A stretch of DNA of 45,906 bases from Microcystis aeruginosa W13-11 (GCA_009995705.1 JAADBR010000019.1:1-45906), one strand, 5' to 3'; shown: positions 25,601-33,913, counted from the stretch's first letter. Numbers and translations: made by a program. The notes: generated by a model from the sequence alone, not told the origin.

Positions 25601-27371
25601 TGTAATTTTGCGGGAAGATACAGGTTTTGATCCCCGCTTAGTTGCCTATATTGTTCCCAGTGACATAGGAAAAGACTCAGAAGTCAAACAACTAGCAGGG
25701 CAACAAGTAGAACTGTGGCAGAGTATTTTTGATGATGGCTACTATCAGCAAGACACCGAAATTGATGACCCCACACTAAATTTTACTGGTTGGAATGATA
25801 GCTACACAGGACAACCCTATGCTAAAGCAGAGATGGAAGAATGGCGAGACAAAACTGTTGAACAAATTCTAGAATTAGCACCTAAACGAGTTTGGGAAAT
25901 TGGCTGTGGAACTGGGATGTTATTATTTAAAATCGCGCCCCATTGTCAAACTTTTATCGGGACAGATTTTTCAACCAAAGCTTTACAGTATGTTAGGGAA
26001 AATTTAAGATTACAAAATCTTGAGAAAAAGGTTACATTAAAACAGAGTCCAGCGAATCAGTTTGAGGAAATTGTTCCCAAAAGTTATGACTTAGTTATTC
26101 TCAATTCTGTTATTCAATATTTCCCTTCCATTGATTACCTATTACAGGTTCTAGATGGGGTAATTAATTCTCTAGAAACGGAGGGGAAAATTTTAATCGG
26201 AGATGTGAGAAACTTTAAACTTCTAGAGGCTTTCCATACAGCCGTTGAATTCTATCGTGCGGATGATGACTTAGCGATTAACGAATTACGTCAACGAATC
26301 AGAAACAGTCTGAGGACAGAAGAAGAGTTATTGATTGATCCCAATTTCTTTATTGCCCTAAAACAAAAATATCCTCGGATTAGTCAAGTTCAAATCGAAT
26401 TAAAACGGGGTTATAATCAAACAGAAATGAATCGTTTCCGTTACGATGTTGTCCTGTATTTAGATCAATCTCAAACATTGGTTACAGAATGGCAATGGTT
26501 AAACTGGGAAGTGGAACAACTTAATCTAGAAAAGATTCAACGTATTTTAGACACTCAACAACCCAATTTATTAGGGATTCAAGATATTCCCAATATTCGT
26601 CTGATGTCAGAAATGGTATTATTGGAAAAAATTCCTGAGTTTGAGGGAACTGTTAAACAGTTAAAAGCCGTTTTAAGCCAGATGGAAACTGGCATCAACC
26701 CTGAAGCATTACGAACCTTAACAGAGGACTTACCCTATACTCCCTTTATTCAATATAGCGATCGCGAATTTTCCACTTATCAAGTCATTTTTCAACGCAA
26801 TACAACCTATCCTTTTAGTCAGCCGCGTTTTGCGTTGAAACAGACTGTAAATTCTCAATCTTGGCAAGATTATGCAAATCAACCTTTAACTGTTAATCCT
26901 AATTCTATTGATCCAGTTTTAAGCAACCAGTGGCGGGACTTTTTAGGGCAAACCCTCCCTGATTATATGATCCCTAGTCATTTTATTCAACAGTCGAAAT
27001 TACCCCTAACTCCCAATGGAAAAATAGACCGCAAAGCCTTACCTGCACCTGAAGCATTCATCGTCTCAACGGATATTGAATTACCTCAAACAAACACAGA
27101 AGTTATCCTGTCTGCTATCTGGTCAAAATTGCTTAAATATGAAGGGATTTCTCGACAAGATAATTTCTTTTACTTAGGAGGACATTCTTTATTAGCAACT
27201 CAATTAATTAGCCGTATTCGGGAGCAATTTCAAATCGAATTGTCTGTAAGTAAATTATTTGAATATCCCATTCTCAAGGAATTAGCAAGCTATCTTGATA
27301 CTTGTTTATGGGTTAATGCTTCAGAAGATTCACAACCCTTAGATTTAGATGAAGAGGAAATTGAACTATGA
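19653..27371 (+). CDS. apnC: NRPS ApnC, modules 4-5 (C-A-T-C-A[NMT]-T)
   Basis: A 2572-residue bimodular synthetase. After a charged N-terminal helix (MSDLLKRLENLSPEKRELV, a likely docking element) come C (HHIIFDG 182-188), A (core near 660) and T (Ser1042), then C (HHIISDG near 1234), A (core near 1714) interrupted after the LRGFRIELGEIE motif by an N-methyltransferase (SAM motif EIGCGTG near 2082), the rest of A (NGKIDRKALP near 2453), and T (Ser2512). Codes read by hand are DLGLAGCVVK (module 4) and DLGLTGCVTK (module 5). Both are similar and unlike typical Ala codes, so both modules probably load homotyrosine or homophenylalanine, the second then N-methylated. The two A domains are close duplicates at the DNA level. 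The stop overlaps apnD by 4 bp. Confidence 0.92.
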   Translation: MSDLLKRLENLSPEKRELVLQKLKQQQSKTGNNQKKQKLSLIPVSREEDIPLSFAQTRLWFLAQFDQENSPYHVPIFWQIKGSLNLKALEQAITEIINRHEILRTTFSVVNESPVQVINPPYQLSIPVINLEGETENIKLEKVRQLATEELQTSFDLSTSPLLRVKLLKINPQFHILLLVIHHIIFDGWSVDLFRQELSTLYSSFRLNQPASLPKLALQYADFTHWQRQWLQGEILETQLNYWRQQLKNAPPLLEFPIDKPRPSVQTYEGSSQSIHLNLTLTQQLKGLSQTSGTTLFMTLVTAFTVLLYRYSGQEDIVIGTAIANRNRQELEPLMGFFVNTLALRTNLQGHLTFLELLQQVKDKTLASYDHQDLPFEKLIDELQIERSLSNHPLFQVFFTLQNESQETLELPELTISNFDWENKTTLFDLGLICRETPQGLIAELEYRTDLFEAKTIQGIVKHLEVLLQGIVDNPQQSINTLPLLTESNKKQLESWNQTDSNYFQDQTLVDLFEEQVNKTPDKIALVFEQTSLTYQELNQKANQLAHYLRENYPIEPDSLIGICTERSLEMVIGLLGVLKAGAAYVPIDSDYPEDRIKFILENSKISLLLTQTFLQDKLSLSHLKSLSQFIDLDWFDYDLFPIHNLTVQSKPNDLAYVIYTSGSTGQPKGVMIEHKSIVNFNLNFGKLLDVKPQSRLLQFGSFSFDLSIGEIATSLSHGACLYLAKKETLLPTQTLVEFLETNQITHTCLLPSVLSVLPQAKLSHLKNIAVGGEACSAEVIEKWANQRQFFNCYGPTETTVVATLSLCQANGQKPNIGKPLENVCAHILDGNQQILPPGIPGELCIAGVCLARGYWNRPDLTAEKFIEVNLLGKTERIYKTGDLAKWGDDGNLEFLGRIDQQVKLRGFRIELGEIEAVLLEHPVVKEAVVNLYETENNQQLVAYIIPQEKQRDVRDELKSLLKSRLPNYMIPSQIMILETFPLTPNGKLDKKALPIPDLKIFTDGQMPVTPTEELLASLWQDLLKIKSVGRRDNFFELGGHSLLATQLVTRIRNSFGVELAVRKIFEQSILAELATAIEQENRVFALPPLTPQTPDEPKVLSFAQSRLWFMAQLEGDGTSLTYNMPSALQLEGNLNLEALRNSFAYLLSRHTILRTSFPIQSGEPQIFVHNVEEISVLEILDLQELDPQVQAKTVQEMIDSDAQYPFDLSNGPLFKAKLLQLNPEKNVLLLNMHHIISDGWSMGVFKSEWEQAYDAFMAGNMPNLAPLPIQYSDYAVWQRHWLTGDVLESQENYWKKQLKDAPKLLELPTDYPRPAKPSYQGRREEYSLGQELTEKLKNLSQKQGVSLFMTLFTAFSILLSRYSRQDDLCIGTGIANRTHSYTEKSLGFFVNTLILRSQVKPEQSFSELLQKSRQVCLDAYGNQDIPFEYLVEKLQPERTLSYNPLYQVVIVLQNIEKSGKNVSLTGLKIEDLEQTYPFSKVDLLLDLVERDGQLYCTWEYATDLFKAITIQRMAEQFKLLLEGIVSNPLQSIKTLPLLTETNRQELLLWNQTETHYPQDKTLVDLFEQQVQENPNNLALVFEQESLTYQQLNAKANQLAHYLLTHYTIKPDTLMGICVERSLDMIIGMLGILKTGSAYVPIDPNYLGDRIYLILEDCQATVLLTQRNLKDKLPLDQWVQADKVLCLDDNEFAQYPINNPTVFRKPNNLAYVIYTSGSTGQPKGVMIEHQAIVNLSLNWGKLFHVKPHSRLLQFGSFSFDLSIGEIATNLIHGACLYLAKKETLLPTQTLVNFLKTNQITHSFLSPSALSVLPQANLSHLENITVGGEACSTEVVEKWADERRLFNCYGPTEATVTATLALCQANGQKPTIGKPLDNIRVYILDENQQILPPGIPGELCIAGVGLARGYLNRPDLTSEKFIEVNLLGKIERIYKTGDLAKWRTDGNLEFLGRIDQQVKLRGFRIELGEIETALVQHPNVKESVVILREDTGFDPRLVAYIVPSDIGKDSEVKQLAGQQVELWQSIFDDGYYQQDTEIDDPTLNFTGWNDSYTGQPYAKAEMEEWRDKTVEQILELAPKRVWEIGCGTGMLLFKIAPHCQTFIGTDFSTKALQYVRENLRLQNLEKKVTLKQSPANQFEEIVPKSYDLVILNSVIQYFPSIDYLLQVLDGVINSLETEGKILIGDVRNFKLLEAFHTAVEFYRADDDLAINELRQRIRNSLRTEEELLIDPNFFIALKQKYPRISQVQIELKRGYNQTEMNRFRYDVVLYLDQSQTLVTEWQWLNWEVEQLNLEKIQRILDTQQPNLLGIQDIPNIRLMSEMVLLEKIPEFEGTVKQLKAVLSQMETGINPEALRTLTEDLPYTPFIQYSDREFSTYQVIFQRNTTYPFSQPRFALKQTVNSQSWQDYANQPLTVNPNSIDPVLSNQWRDFLGQTLPDYMIPSHFIQQSKLPLTPNGKIDRKALPAPEAFIVSTDIELPQTNTEVILSAIWSKLLKYEGISRQDNFFYLGGHSLLATQLISRIREQFQIELSVSKLFEYPILKELASYLDTCLWVNASEDSQPLDLDEEEIEL

Positions 27372-30300
27372 GTAATGATCAACAAATTATCAACTTAATG
27401 GGACAGCTACGACAACTTGGATGTCGAATTTCTGCCGATGGAGATAAGTTACGAATTCGCAAAACAAAAAATGACATTCCTGCTGAATTGATCCAACAAA
27501 TAAAAACTAATAAAACCGAGATTTTAGCATTTTTAAATACAGCTAAAGACCAAGCCGTTACATCTCAAAAAGATATTCCTAAATTACCTAAAAATGCGTT
27601 AAAACGGCTTTCTTTTGCTCAACAAAGACTTTGGTTTTTAGGGCAAATGGAAAACTCTAATGCCACCTATAATATGCCAATCTGTTTACAATTAGAGGGA
27701 AAGCTAAATATTAATGCTCTTTCTGAGAGTTTAACCTATGTCATCAATCGCCATGAAAGTTTGCGGATGTATTTTCCGACCGTTGAAGGCCAACCCCAGA
27801 TTCGGATTAAAAAAATAGAAAACCTCAATGTTTTGAGCCTACAAGATTTAAGCAATCTTGATCAACCCACTCAGTCTGTAACGGTTCAAACATTAATCAA
27901 TAATCATGTTCAAGAACCGTTTAATCTCAAGACTGGCCCTTTATTTAAAGCGAAATTACTACAATTAAAAGACAATCAATTTATTTTACTGCTAAATATG
28001 CACCATATCAGCAGTGATGGCTGGTCAATGGGTATTTTTATTCGTGAATTGCGCCATGCTTATCTTGCCTTTTCCCAGGGACAAAAACCTACTCTTGATC
28101 CCCTACCCATTCAATATAGTGACTTTGCAACTTGGCAACGAAATTGGTTACAGGGAGAGGTCTTAGAAACTCAGATTAACTATTGGAAAAAACAACTCAA
28201 AGACGCACCACCACGATTAGAGTTACCCACCGATTACCCTCGTCCCCCAATACAAAGTTACGAAGGTGCTCATTATAGCCATACCTTGACCCCTGAATTA
28301 ACTGAGCAATTAAACATTCTAAGTCAACAAGAAGGGGTAAGTTTATATATGCTTTTATTGGCAGTTTTTAATCTTTTGCTGTCTCGTTATAGCCGACAAA
28401 ATGATTTATGTGTTGGTTCCCCCATTGCCAATCGTCCCCATCGTCAAACTGAAGGATTAATCGGCTTTTTTGCCAATACCTTAGTGCTACGCAATCAAAT
28501 TACACCAGAGCAAAGTTTTCAAGAATTTTTACAGCAAACTCGCCAAACTTGTTTAGACGCTTATCAGCATCAGGATATTCCTTTTGAGTTTCTTGTCGAA
28601 CAATTAAAGCCTGTTCGTAGCCTTAGCTATAATCCTATTTTTCAAGTCATATTTGCGGTAGAAAATAATGACAGTGAAGCTCTCGATTTGCCAGAATTAA
28701 AGATTGAATGGTTAGACTCAAGTTATCCCTTTGCTAAGTTTGATTTATCCCTTTTAGCTTTAGAATCGGATGGTCAATTAAATTGTACCTGGGAGTACGA
28801 AACGGATCTATTTGAAGCAATAACCATTCAAAGAATGGCAGAACATTGGGAAATTCTTTTACAACAAATTGTCACTAATCCACAGCAAACAATTTCTACC
28901 CTATCTTGGCTAACAAAGGCTGACCAAAAACAATTAGAACTGTGGAATCAAACAAATACGAATTATCCTCAAGATAAAACTTTAGTTGATTTATTTGAAG
29001 AACAAGTCAAAAGCCATCCTAACAGGATAGCTCTACTCTTTGAAAAACAAAGTTTAACCTATCAAGAACTCAATCAAAAAGCTAATCAGTTAGCTCATTA
29101 TTTACGAGAAAATTATCAGATTGAACCCAATAGCTTAATTGGTATTTGTATCGAGCCTTCTTTAGAAATGATTATCGGGTTATTATGTATTCTTAAATTA
29201 GGCTCCACTTATGTTCCCATTGACTCGAACTATCCTGAATCACGAATAAATTATATCATTAGCGATAGTAAAATTTCAATTTTATTAACACAAAGTATTA
29301 TTGAAGATAAATTGTCATCCCAAGCCAAGAACCTTGACCATCTAATTTGCTTAGATAAATGTGATTGTGATTTTGAACTTAGATCAAAAGATAACTTAAG
29401 TATCGAAAATCAGCCGAATGATTTAGCTTATATCATTTATACATCTGGTTCAACAGGAAAACCAAAAGGAGTTGCGGTAAATCATCAAGCGATCAATCGC
29501 TTAGTATTAAAAACTAACTACATACAAATAACTCCTGAAGACAGAGTTGCTCAAGCCGCAAATATTGCTTTTGATGCTGCGACGTTTGAAATTTGGGGCG
29601 CATTACTGAATGGAGCAAAGCTCGTCATTATCCCTAAATCTATACTGCTTTCACCATCAAAATTTGCCGCTAGTCTTCAATCTCAACAAGTTAGTATCCT
29701 ATTCTTAACAACGGCTTTATTCAATCAGTTGGCTGCATTAGTTCCAGAAGCCTTTAGTTCTCTTCGTTATCTATTATTTGGTGGAGAAGCGGTTGATCCT
29801 AAATGGGTACAGGAAGTCTTAGATAAAGGTTCACCGCAGAACCTACTTCACGTCTATGGGCCAACAGAAAATACAACGTTTTCTTCTTGGTATTTGGTTG
29901 AGAAATCACCGAAAACAACAATGACTATTCCGATTGGAAAACCCATCAGTAACACAAGAATTTATATTTTAGATCAATACCTTCAACCGGTTCCTGTTGG
30001 TATTCCAGGCGAGTTATGTATTGCAGGAGTTGGGTTAGCGATCGCCTATTTGAATCGTCCTGACTTAACAGATGAGAAATTTATTGAAGTCAATCTATGG
30101 GGAAAAACTGAACGAGTTTATAAAACCGGGGATTTAGCAAAATGGGGAAATGATGGCAATATTGAATTTTTGGGACGGATTGATCATCAAATTAAATTAC
30201 GAGGTTTTCGTATTGAATTAGGAGAAATTGAGTCAGCTTTATTGGAATATCCTGTTGTTAAAGAAGCAATTGTTAACTTACATAAAACTGAAAATAATCA

Positions 30301-31582
30301 GCAATTAGTGGCCTATATTACAGGTGAACAAATTGATGATCTTCCTCAACAATTAAAACAACACCTCAAAACCTATTTACCTGATTATATGATTCCTAAA
30401 GAAATTATCAAGTTAGATGAATTTCCCTTAACCCCCAATGGCAAAATTGATCGTCAAGCTTTACCGCTTCCTAATCATGAATTTCAAAGTTTATATGAAG
30501 CTCCTCGTAACAAAATTGAACAACAATTAACTGAAATTTGGTCTTTAATGCTTGAATGTAAAAAAATTAGCATCCATGATAACTTTTTTGATTTGGGCGG
30601 TCATTCAATACTAGCAATTAAACTCCTAAATCAGATTCAAAAAAATCTTAATCAGGAACTGTCCTTAACCAGTTTATTTCAAAATCCCACCATTGCTCAA
30701 TTGGCACAACAACTGTCTCAGGTTGAGGTACAACAATCCATTTCCGACTTATTAGTATTACAACCTTCGGGACAAAAAATACCAATATTTTGTGTGGCTG
30801 GGTCGAATGGACACGCCTTCTATTTTCGAGATTTAGCTATGAATTTTGCCGATGAACATCCTGTTTATGGACTAGAAACACCAGGCAGAGATGGTTCTCA
30901 TCCCCTCCCAATTTCAGTAGAAGATCATGCCAGTTCCCTGATTGAAACCTTACGACAAAAACAAGCAAAAGGCCCTTATATTTTAATAGGATACTCATCA
31001 GGTTGTTCGGTTGCCTTAGAAATGGCTTTCCAACTAGAACAACAGGGAGAAACGATTAGTTTATTGGGCATATTTGATGCGGGACTGGTGGCTAATCCTG
31101 ATCATATTACCCAAAGAAGCGACCTAGATTGGATTTGGCATATGATTGAACGAATTGAAGCGGTTAAAGGGATTTCTTTGGGTCTTAACTATAACCAATT
31201 AGCCGCCCAATCCGATGATCAAAGCCGTTGGGAGCTTGCGGCGGAGGCTTTATATCGTCACAATGTGTTACCTGAACATTCTACCCTCTCTTTGCTCAAA
31301 ACCAATCTTGAGGTGATGAAACGAGTTACCCTCAATTATGCGGCTTACCAACCTAATTTTGTGATTTCTGCCCCGATTGTTTTATTTCGCGCCCAGGATG
31401 CCAAAGAAATTGTGGTGCAAGAACATCAAGCCATGTCCCATTACGAGCAATCCGATTGGGGATGGCAACCTTATAGTAACAAACCCGTGCAGGTCGTTTC
31501 AGTGCCAGGAAATCATGGGCAAATGCTCTATGAACCCAATGTCAAAATTCTGGCTGATCAACTTAGAAGATCCATTTTATAG
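27368..31582 (+). CDS. apnD: Terminal NRPS ApnD, module 6 (C-A-T-TE)
   Basis: A 1404-residue terminal module. Residues 1-60 resemble a TubC-type N-terminal docking domain. They are followed by C (HHISSDG 212-218), A (YTSGSTGKPKG near 690), T (LGGHS, Ser1080) and a thioesterase with GYSSG (Ser1210), Asp1237 in FDAG and His1383 in GNHGQ as the likely triad. The TE should cyclise the peptide through the Lys side-chain amine. The hand-read code is DAFFLGVTFK, which I associate with Ile, whereas most anabaenopeptins end in Phe. Two motif positions are unusual: the normally ARGY motif reads AIAY, and the A2 motif reads LKLGSTYVPID. The start overlaps apnC by ATGA. Confidence 0.92.
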   Translation: MSNDQQIINLMGQLRQLGCRISADGDKLRIRKTKNDIPAELIQQIKTNKTEILAFLNTAKDQAVTSQKDIPKLPKNALKRLSFAQQRLWFLGQMENSNATYNMPICLQLEGKLNINALSESLTYVINRHESLRMYFPTVEGQPQIRIKKIENLNVLSLQDLSNLDQPTQSVTVQTLINNHVQEPFNLKTGPLFKAKLLQLKDNQFILLLNMHHISSDGWSMGIFIRELRHAYLAFSQGQKPTLDPLPIQYSDFATWQRNWLQGEVLETQINYWKKQLKDAPPRLELPTDYPRPPIQSYEGAHYSHTLTPELTEQLNILSQQEGVSLYMLLLAVFNLLLSRYSRQNDLCVGSPIANRPHRQTEGLIGFFANTLVLRNQITPEQSFQEFLQQTRQTCLDAYQHQDIPFEFLVEQLKPVRSLSYNPIFQVIFAVENNDSEALDLPELKIEWLDSSYPFAKFDLSLLALESDGQLNCTWEYETDLFEAITIQRMAEHWEILLQQIVTNPQQTISTLSWLTKADQKQLELWNQTNTNYPQDKTLVDLFEEQVKSHPNRIALLFEKQSLTYQELNQKANQLAHYLRENYQIEPNSLIGICIEPSLEMIIGLLCILKLGSTYVPIDSNYPESRINYIISDSKISILLTQSIIEDKLSSQAKNLDHLICLDKCDCDFELRSKDNLSIENQPNDLAYIIYTSGSTGKPKGVAVNHQAINRLVLKTNYIQITPEDRVAQAANIAFDAATFEIWGALLNGAKLVIIPKSILLSPSKFAASLQSQQVSILFLTTALFNQLAALVPEAFSSLRYLLFGGEAVDPKWVQEVLDKGSPQNLLHVYGPTENTTFSSWYLVEKSPKTTMTIPIGKPISNTRIYILDQYLQPVPVGIPGELCIAGVGLAIAYLNRPDLTDEKFIEVNLWGKTERVYKTGDLAKWGNDGNIEFLGRIDHQIKLRGFRIELGEIESALLEYPVVKEAIVNLHKTENNQQLVAYITGEQIDDLPQQLKQHLKTYLPDYMIPKEIIKLDEFPLTPNGKIDRQALPLPNHEFQSLYEAPRNKIEQQLTEIWSLMLECKKISIHDNFFDLGGHSILAIKLLNQIQKNLNQELSLTSLFQNPTIAQLAQQLSQVEVQQSISDLLVLQPSGQKIPIFCVAGSNGHAFYFRDLAMNFADEHPVYGLETPGRDGSHPLPISVEDHASSLIETLRQKQAKGPYILIGYSSGCSVALEMAFQLEQQGETISLLGIFDAGLVANPDHITQRSDLDWIWHMIERIEAVKGISLGLNYNQLAAQSDDQSRWELAAEALYRHNVLPEHSTLSLLKTNLEVMKRVTLNYAAYQPNFVISAPIVLFRAQDAKEIVVQEHQAMSHYEQSDWGWQPYSNKPVQVVSVPGNHGQMLYEPNVKILADQLRRSIL

Positions 31583-31636
31583 CCAATTTTTTTCCCCTTT
31601 TCTATCGGATACAACGATTATTTAAAAATTGGGCTA
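31580..31636 (+). terminator. Imperfect inverted repeat at the apnD stop
   Basis: TAGCCAATTTTT (31580-31591, including the apnD stop) can pair with AAAAATTGGGCTA (31624-31636), with one bulged G and a 32-nt loop. It may reduce read-through into apnE or protect the 3' end. There is no terminal T-run, so it is not a classic intrinsic terminator. Confidence 0.3.
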
Positions 31637-31640
31637 ATTA

Positions 31641-31905
31641 AACAGAGTCAGAAATTATTGACAATTATCTCAAAAGTCTGCAATTATTAGAGGAAGTTGC
31701 TCAAATTATGTTTCACCGAGCCCTAGAGGATACGATGCCAGAGATGTTGCCAAAAATTAACGCTAATTCATGGCTCAATGCCTGGGCTATCAGTTTAGAT
31801 GCTGGTAAATGGCAAACAGATGGACTATTCAGTCCTAAAACCAAACCGCGTAATTTAGACTTGATCAAGCAACAATTTTGGCAAGCGATTGGCAGGAGAG
31901 GCTAG
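31641..31905 (+). pseudogene. Fragment of an unrecognised gene between apnD and apnE
   Basis: An open frame runs from just after a TAA (31638-31640) to the TAG at 31903-31905, about 87 codons. It starts TESEIIDNYLKSLQLLEEVA and includes the segment NSWLNAWAISLDAGKWQ. The only in-frame ATG is at 31708, and no ribosome binding site is convincing. The composition looks like real protein rather than noise, so it is probably the remains or the C-terminal part of a lost gene. I do not recognise the family. Confidence 0.35.
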
Positions 31906-31945
31906 GGGAGCTAAACCAAAAAACACAAATTATCACCGTGCAAGG

Positions 31946-32070
31946 TTATAGAGTCCATTTGGTATCTTTCCCAAAATCCTTACCCAGTATGGATTAGAGC
32001 GAATTAGCCAAAATACTTGTAATTCTTACCCGTGAAGCGTCACAAGAGAGATACCAAATAGGTTCTATAA
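31946..32070. mobile_element. 125-bp MITE upstream of apnE
   Basis: The first 25 bases, starting TTATAGAGTCC and containing TTTGGTATCT, are the reverse complement of the last 25, ending in CTATAA, with four mismatches. The borders are TA-rich. There is no coding capacity. Size and structure fit a non-autonomous element with 25-bp imperfect terminal inverted repeats. It ends 58 bp before the apnE ATG and so probably lies in its promoter or leader region. Confidence 0.6.
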
Positions 32071-32128
32071 ATGTGCGACAGCTTACACCACTAACCGATT
32101 GGAAAGATTCATTTACTTAATTGATATT

Positions 32129-33880
32129 ATGCAGTCGCAACCTATTTCTGAGCCACCGCCAAAAAACTCTGATCCAAAGCTTAATTTTCTAGAATTCTGG
32201 AATAAGCTGAAAGGCGTGCTTGAAGCCTATTGGTATCCAATGGAAGCAGATGGTAGAGTTTTTTCTGAGGTTATTAAATCCTGGGGAATGTTAGTACTTT
32301 TGCTGTCATTAATCATCGGTTTAGTGGCTTTTAATGCTTTCAATAGTTTTGTTTTGCGTGAATTGGTTAATGTAATTGATGAAAAAGATTTATCTGGGTT
32401 TACTACCAATCTTTCTATTTTGATTGGTGGCTTTGCTTTAATAACTCTCTTAACAGGTCTTTCTAAGTTTGTGAGGGAGAAAATTGCCCTTGACTGGTAT
32501 GAATGGCTTAACGATCATACATTGCAGAAATATTTTAGCAATCGTGCCTATTATAAAATTAACTTTGACTCAACCATTGACAACCCTGATCAACGTCTAA
32601 CCCAAGAAATTAAACCCATCGCCAAAACAACCCTCAGTTTTTTTGCAACTTGTGTCGAGAAAATTTTGGAAATGATAGTTTTTTTCGTGATTCTCTGGCA
32701 GATTTCCCAAACCATTGGAGTAATTTTGGTTGTCTATACTACTATCGGTAATTTGATTGCCTTTTATTTAAGCCAAGAGTTTAATAAGATTAATCAAGAA
32801 GAACTCGAAGTTGAAGCCAATTATAATTATGCTGTTACCCATGTTCGTAATAATGCTGAATCCATTGCTTTTTTTCAGGGAGAAGATCAAGAATTTAATA
32901 TTCTTAAAAAACGATTTAGGGCTTTGATTCAGAGTGCTTTACGAAAAATTAATTGGGAAAGAAATAAGAATTTTTTTGACCGAGGCTATCAGTCAATTAT
33001 TAATGTTTTTCCCTTTTTAATCGTCGCCCCTTTATATATCAGAGATGAAATTGATTTTGGACAGGTAAATCAGGCTAGTTTAGCAGCCAATCTTTTCGCC
33101 ACAGCTTTGGGTACATTGATCGCTGAATTTGCCACTTCTGGACGACTTTCTAGTTATATTGAGCGTTTAGTGAATTTTTCAGAGACATTAGAAAAGATTA
33201 CTCAAGAAGTTGAGGGTGTAAGCACCATTAAAAGCATTGAAGAAAACCATCTTGCTTTTGAGAATGTTACCTTACAAACTCCTAATTATGAAAAAGTAAT
33301 CGTTGAGAATTTGACAATTGAGGTAGAACCAGAACAGGGTTTATTAATTGTTGGACCGAGTGGACGGGGCAAAAGCTCTCTTTTAAGAGCGATCGCTGGT
33401 TTATGGAATTCAGGCACTGGACGTTTAATACGACCACCAGGAAAAGAAATCCTATTTTTACCCCAGCGTCCCTATATCATTCTTGGAACATTGCGCGAAC
33501 AATTACTCTATCCGAATGTAGATCGTCAAGTGAGCGATCAAGAACTTAGTGAAGTTCTACAACAAGTGAATCTTGAAGATGTGCTTACCAGAGTCGGAGA
33601 CTTTGATCAAGAAGTTCCTTGGGAAAATATATTATCATTAGGGGAACAACAACGTTTGGCCTTTGCCCGAATATTAGTGACCCATCCTCATTTTGTTATC
33701 TTAGATGAATCAACTAGTGCTTTGGACTTGCTCAATGAAAAGAATTTATATCAACAGTTAAAAGAAACAAAAACCACCTTTATTAGTGTGGGACATCGAG
33801 AAAGTTTATTTGATTATCATCAAACGGTTCTAGAACTTTTGCCAGATTCGACTTGGAAAATTTCTCCCGTTTCTGGGTGA
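32129..33880 (+). CDS. apnE: ABC exporter ApnE (fused membrane and ATPase domains)
   Basis: A 583-residue half-transporter counted from the ATG at 32129. Membrane helices near residues 50-75, 100-120, 185-220, 295-315 and 330-350 form an ABC_membrane_2-type domain, as in SbmA/BacA/YddA-like proteins. The ATPase domain follows with Walker A GPSGRGKS (409-416), signature LSLGEQQ (502-508) and Walker B FVILDEST. Transporters of this type close cyanobacterial peptide clusters, and the position right after the thioesterase module makes export of the anabaenopeptin the likely role; it probably works as a homodimer. The frame extends ten codons further to a TTG at 32099. Neither start has a good ribosome binding site, so the ATG is preferred by default. 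Confidence 0.88.
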   Translation: MQSQPISEPPPKNSDPKLNFLEFWNKLKGVLEAYWYPMEADGRVFSEVIKSWGMLVLLLSLIIGLVAFNAFNSFVLRELVNVIDEKDLSGFTTNLSILIGGFALITLLTGLSKFVREKIALDWYEWLNDHTLQKYFSNRAYYKINFDSTIDNPDQRLTQEIKPIAKTTLSFFATCVEKILEMIVFFVILWQISQTIGVILVVYTTIGNLIAFYLSQEFNKINQEELEVEANYNYAVTHVRNNAESIAFFQGEDQEFNILKKRFRALIQSALRKINWERNKNFFDRGYQSIINVFPFLIVAPLYIRDEIDFGQVNQASLAANLFATALGTLIAEFATSGRLSSYIERLVNFSETLEKITQEVEGVSTIKSIEENHLAFENVTLQTPNYEKVIVENLTIEVEPEQGLLIVGPSGRGKSSLLRAIAGLWNSGTGRLIRPPGKEILFLPQRPYIILGTLREQLLYPNVDRQVSDQELSEVLQQVNLEDVLTRVGDFDQEVPWENILSLGEQQRLAFARILVTHPHFVILDESTSALDLLNEKNLYQQLKETKTTFISVGHRESLFDYHQTVLELLPDSTWKISPVSG

Positions 33881-33900
33881 TTAAATATAAAATTTGGAAT

Positions 33901-33913
33901 GGGCATCCTGCCC
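33901..33913. repeat. Small GC hairpin after apnE
   Basis: GGGCA and TGCCC pair around a 3-nt loop in otherwise AT-rich DNA, 20 bp after the apnE stop. It could contribute to transcript ending but lacks a T-run. Confidence 0.3.

Noticed and set aside
25690..26900. Separate methyltransferase gene in apnC
   Set aside because: The reading frame is continuous and the NMT lies between A-domain motifs, the standard integrated N-methylation arrangement.
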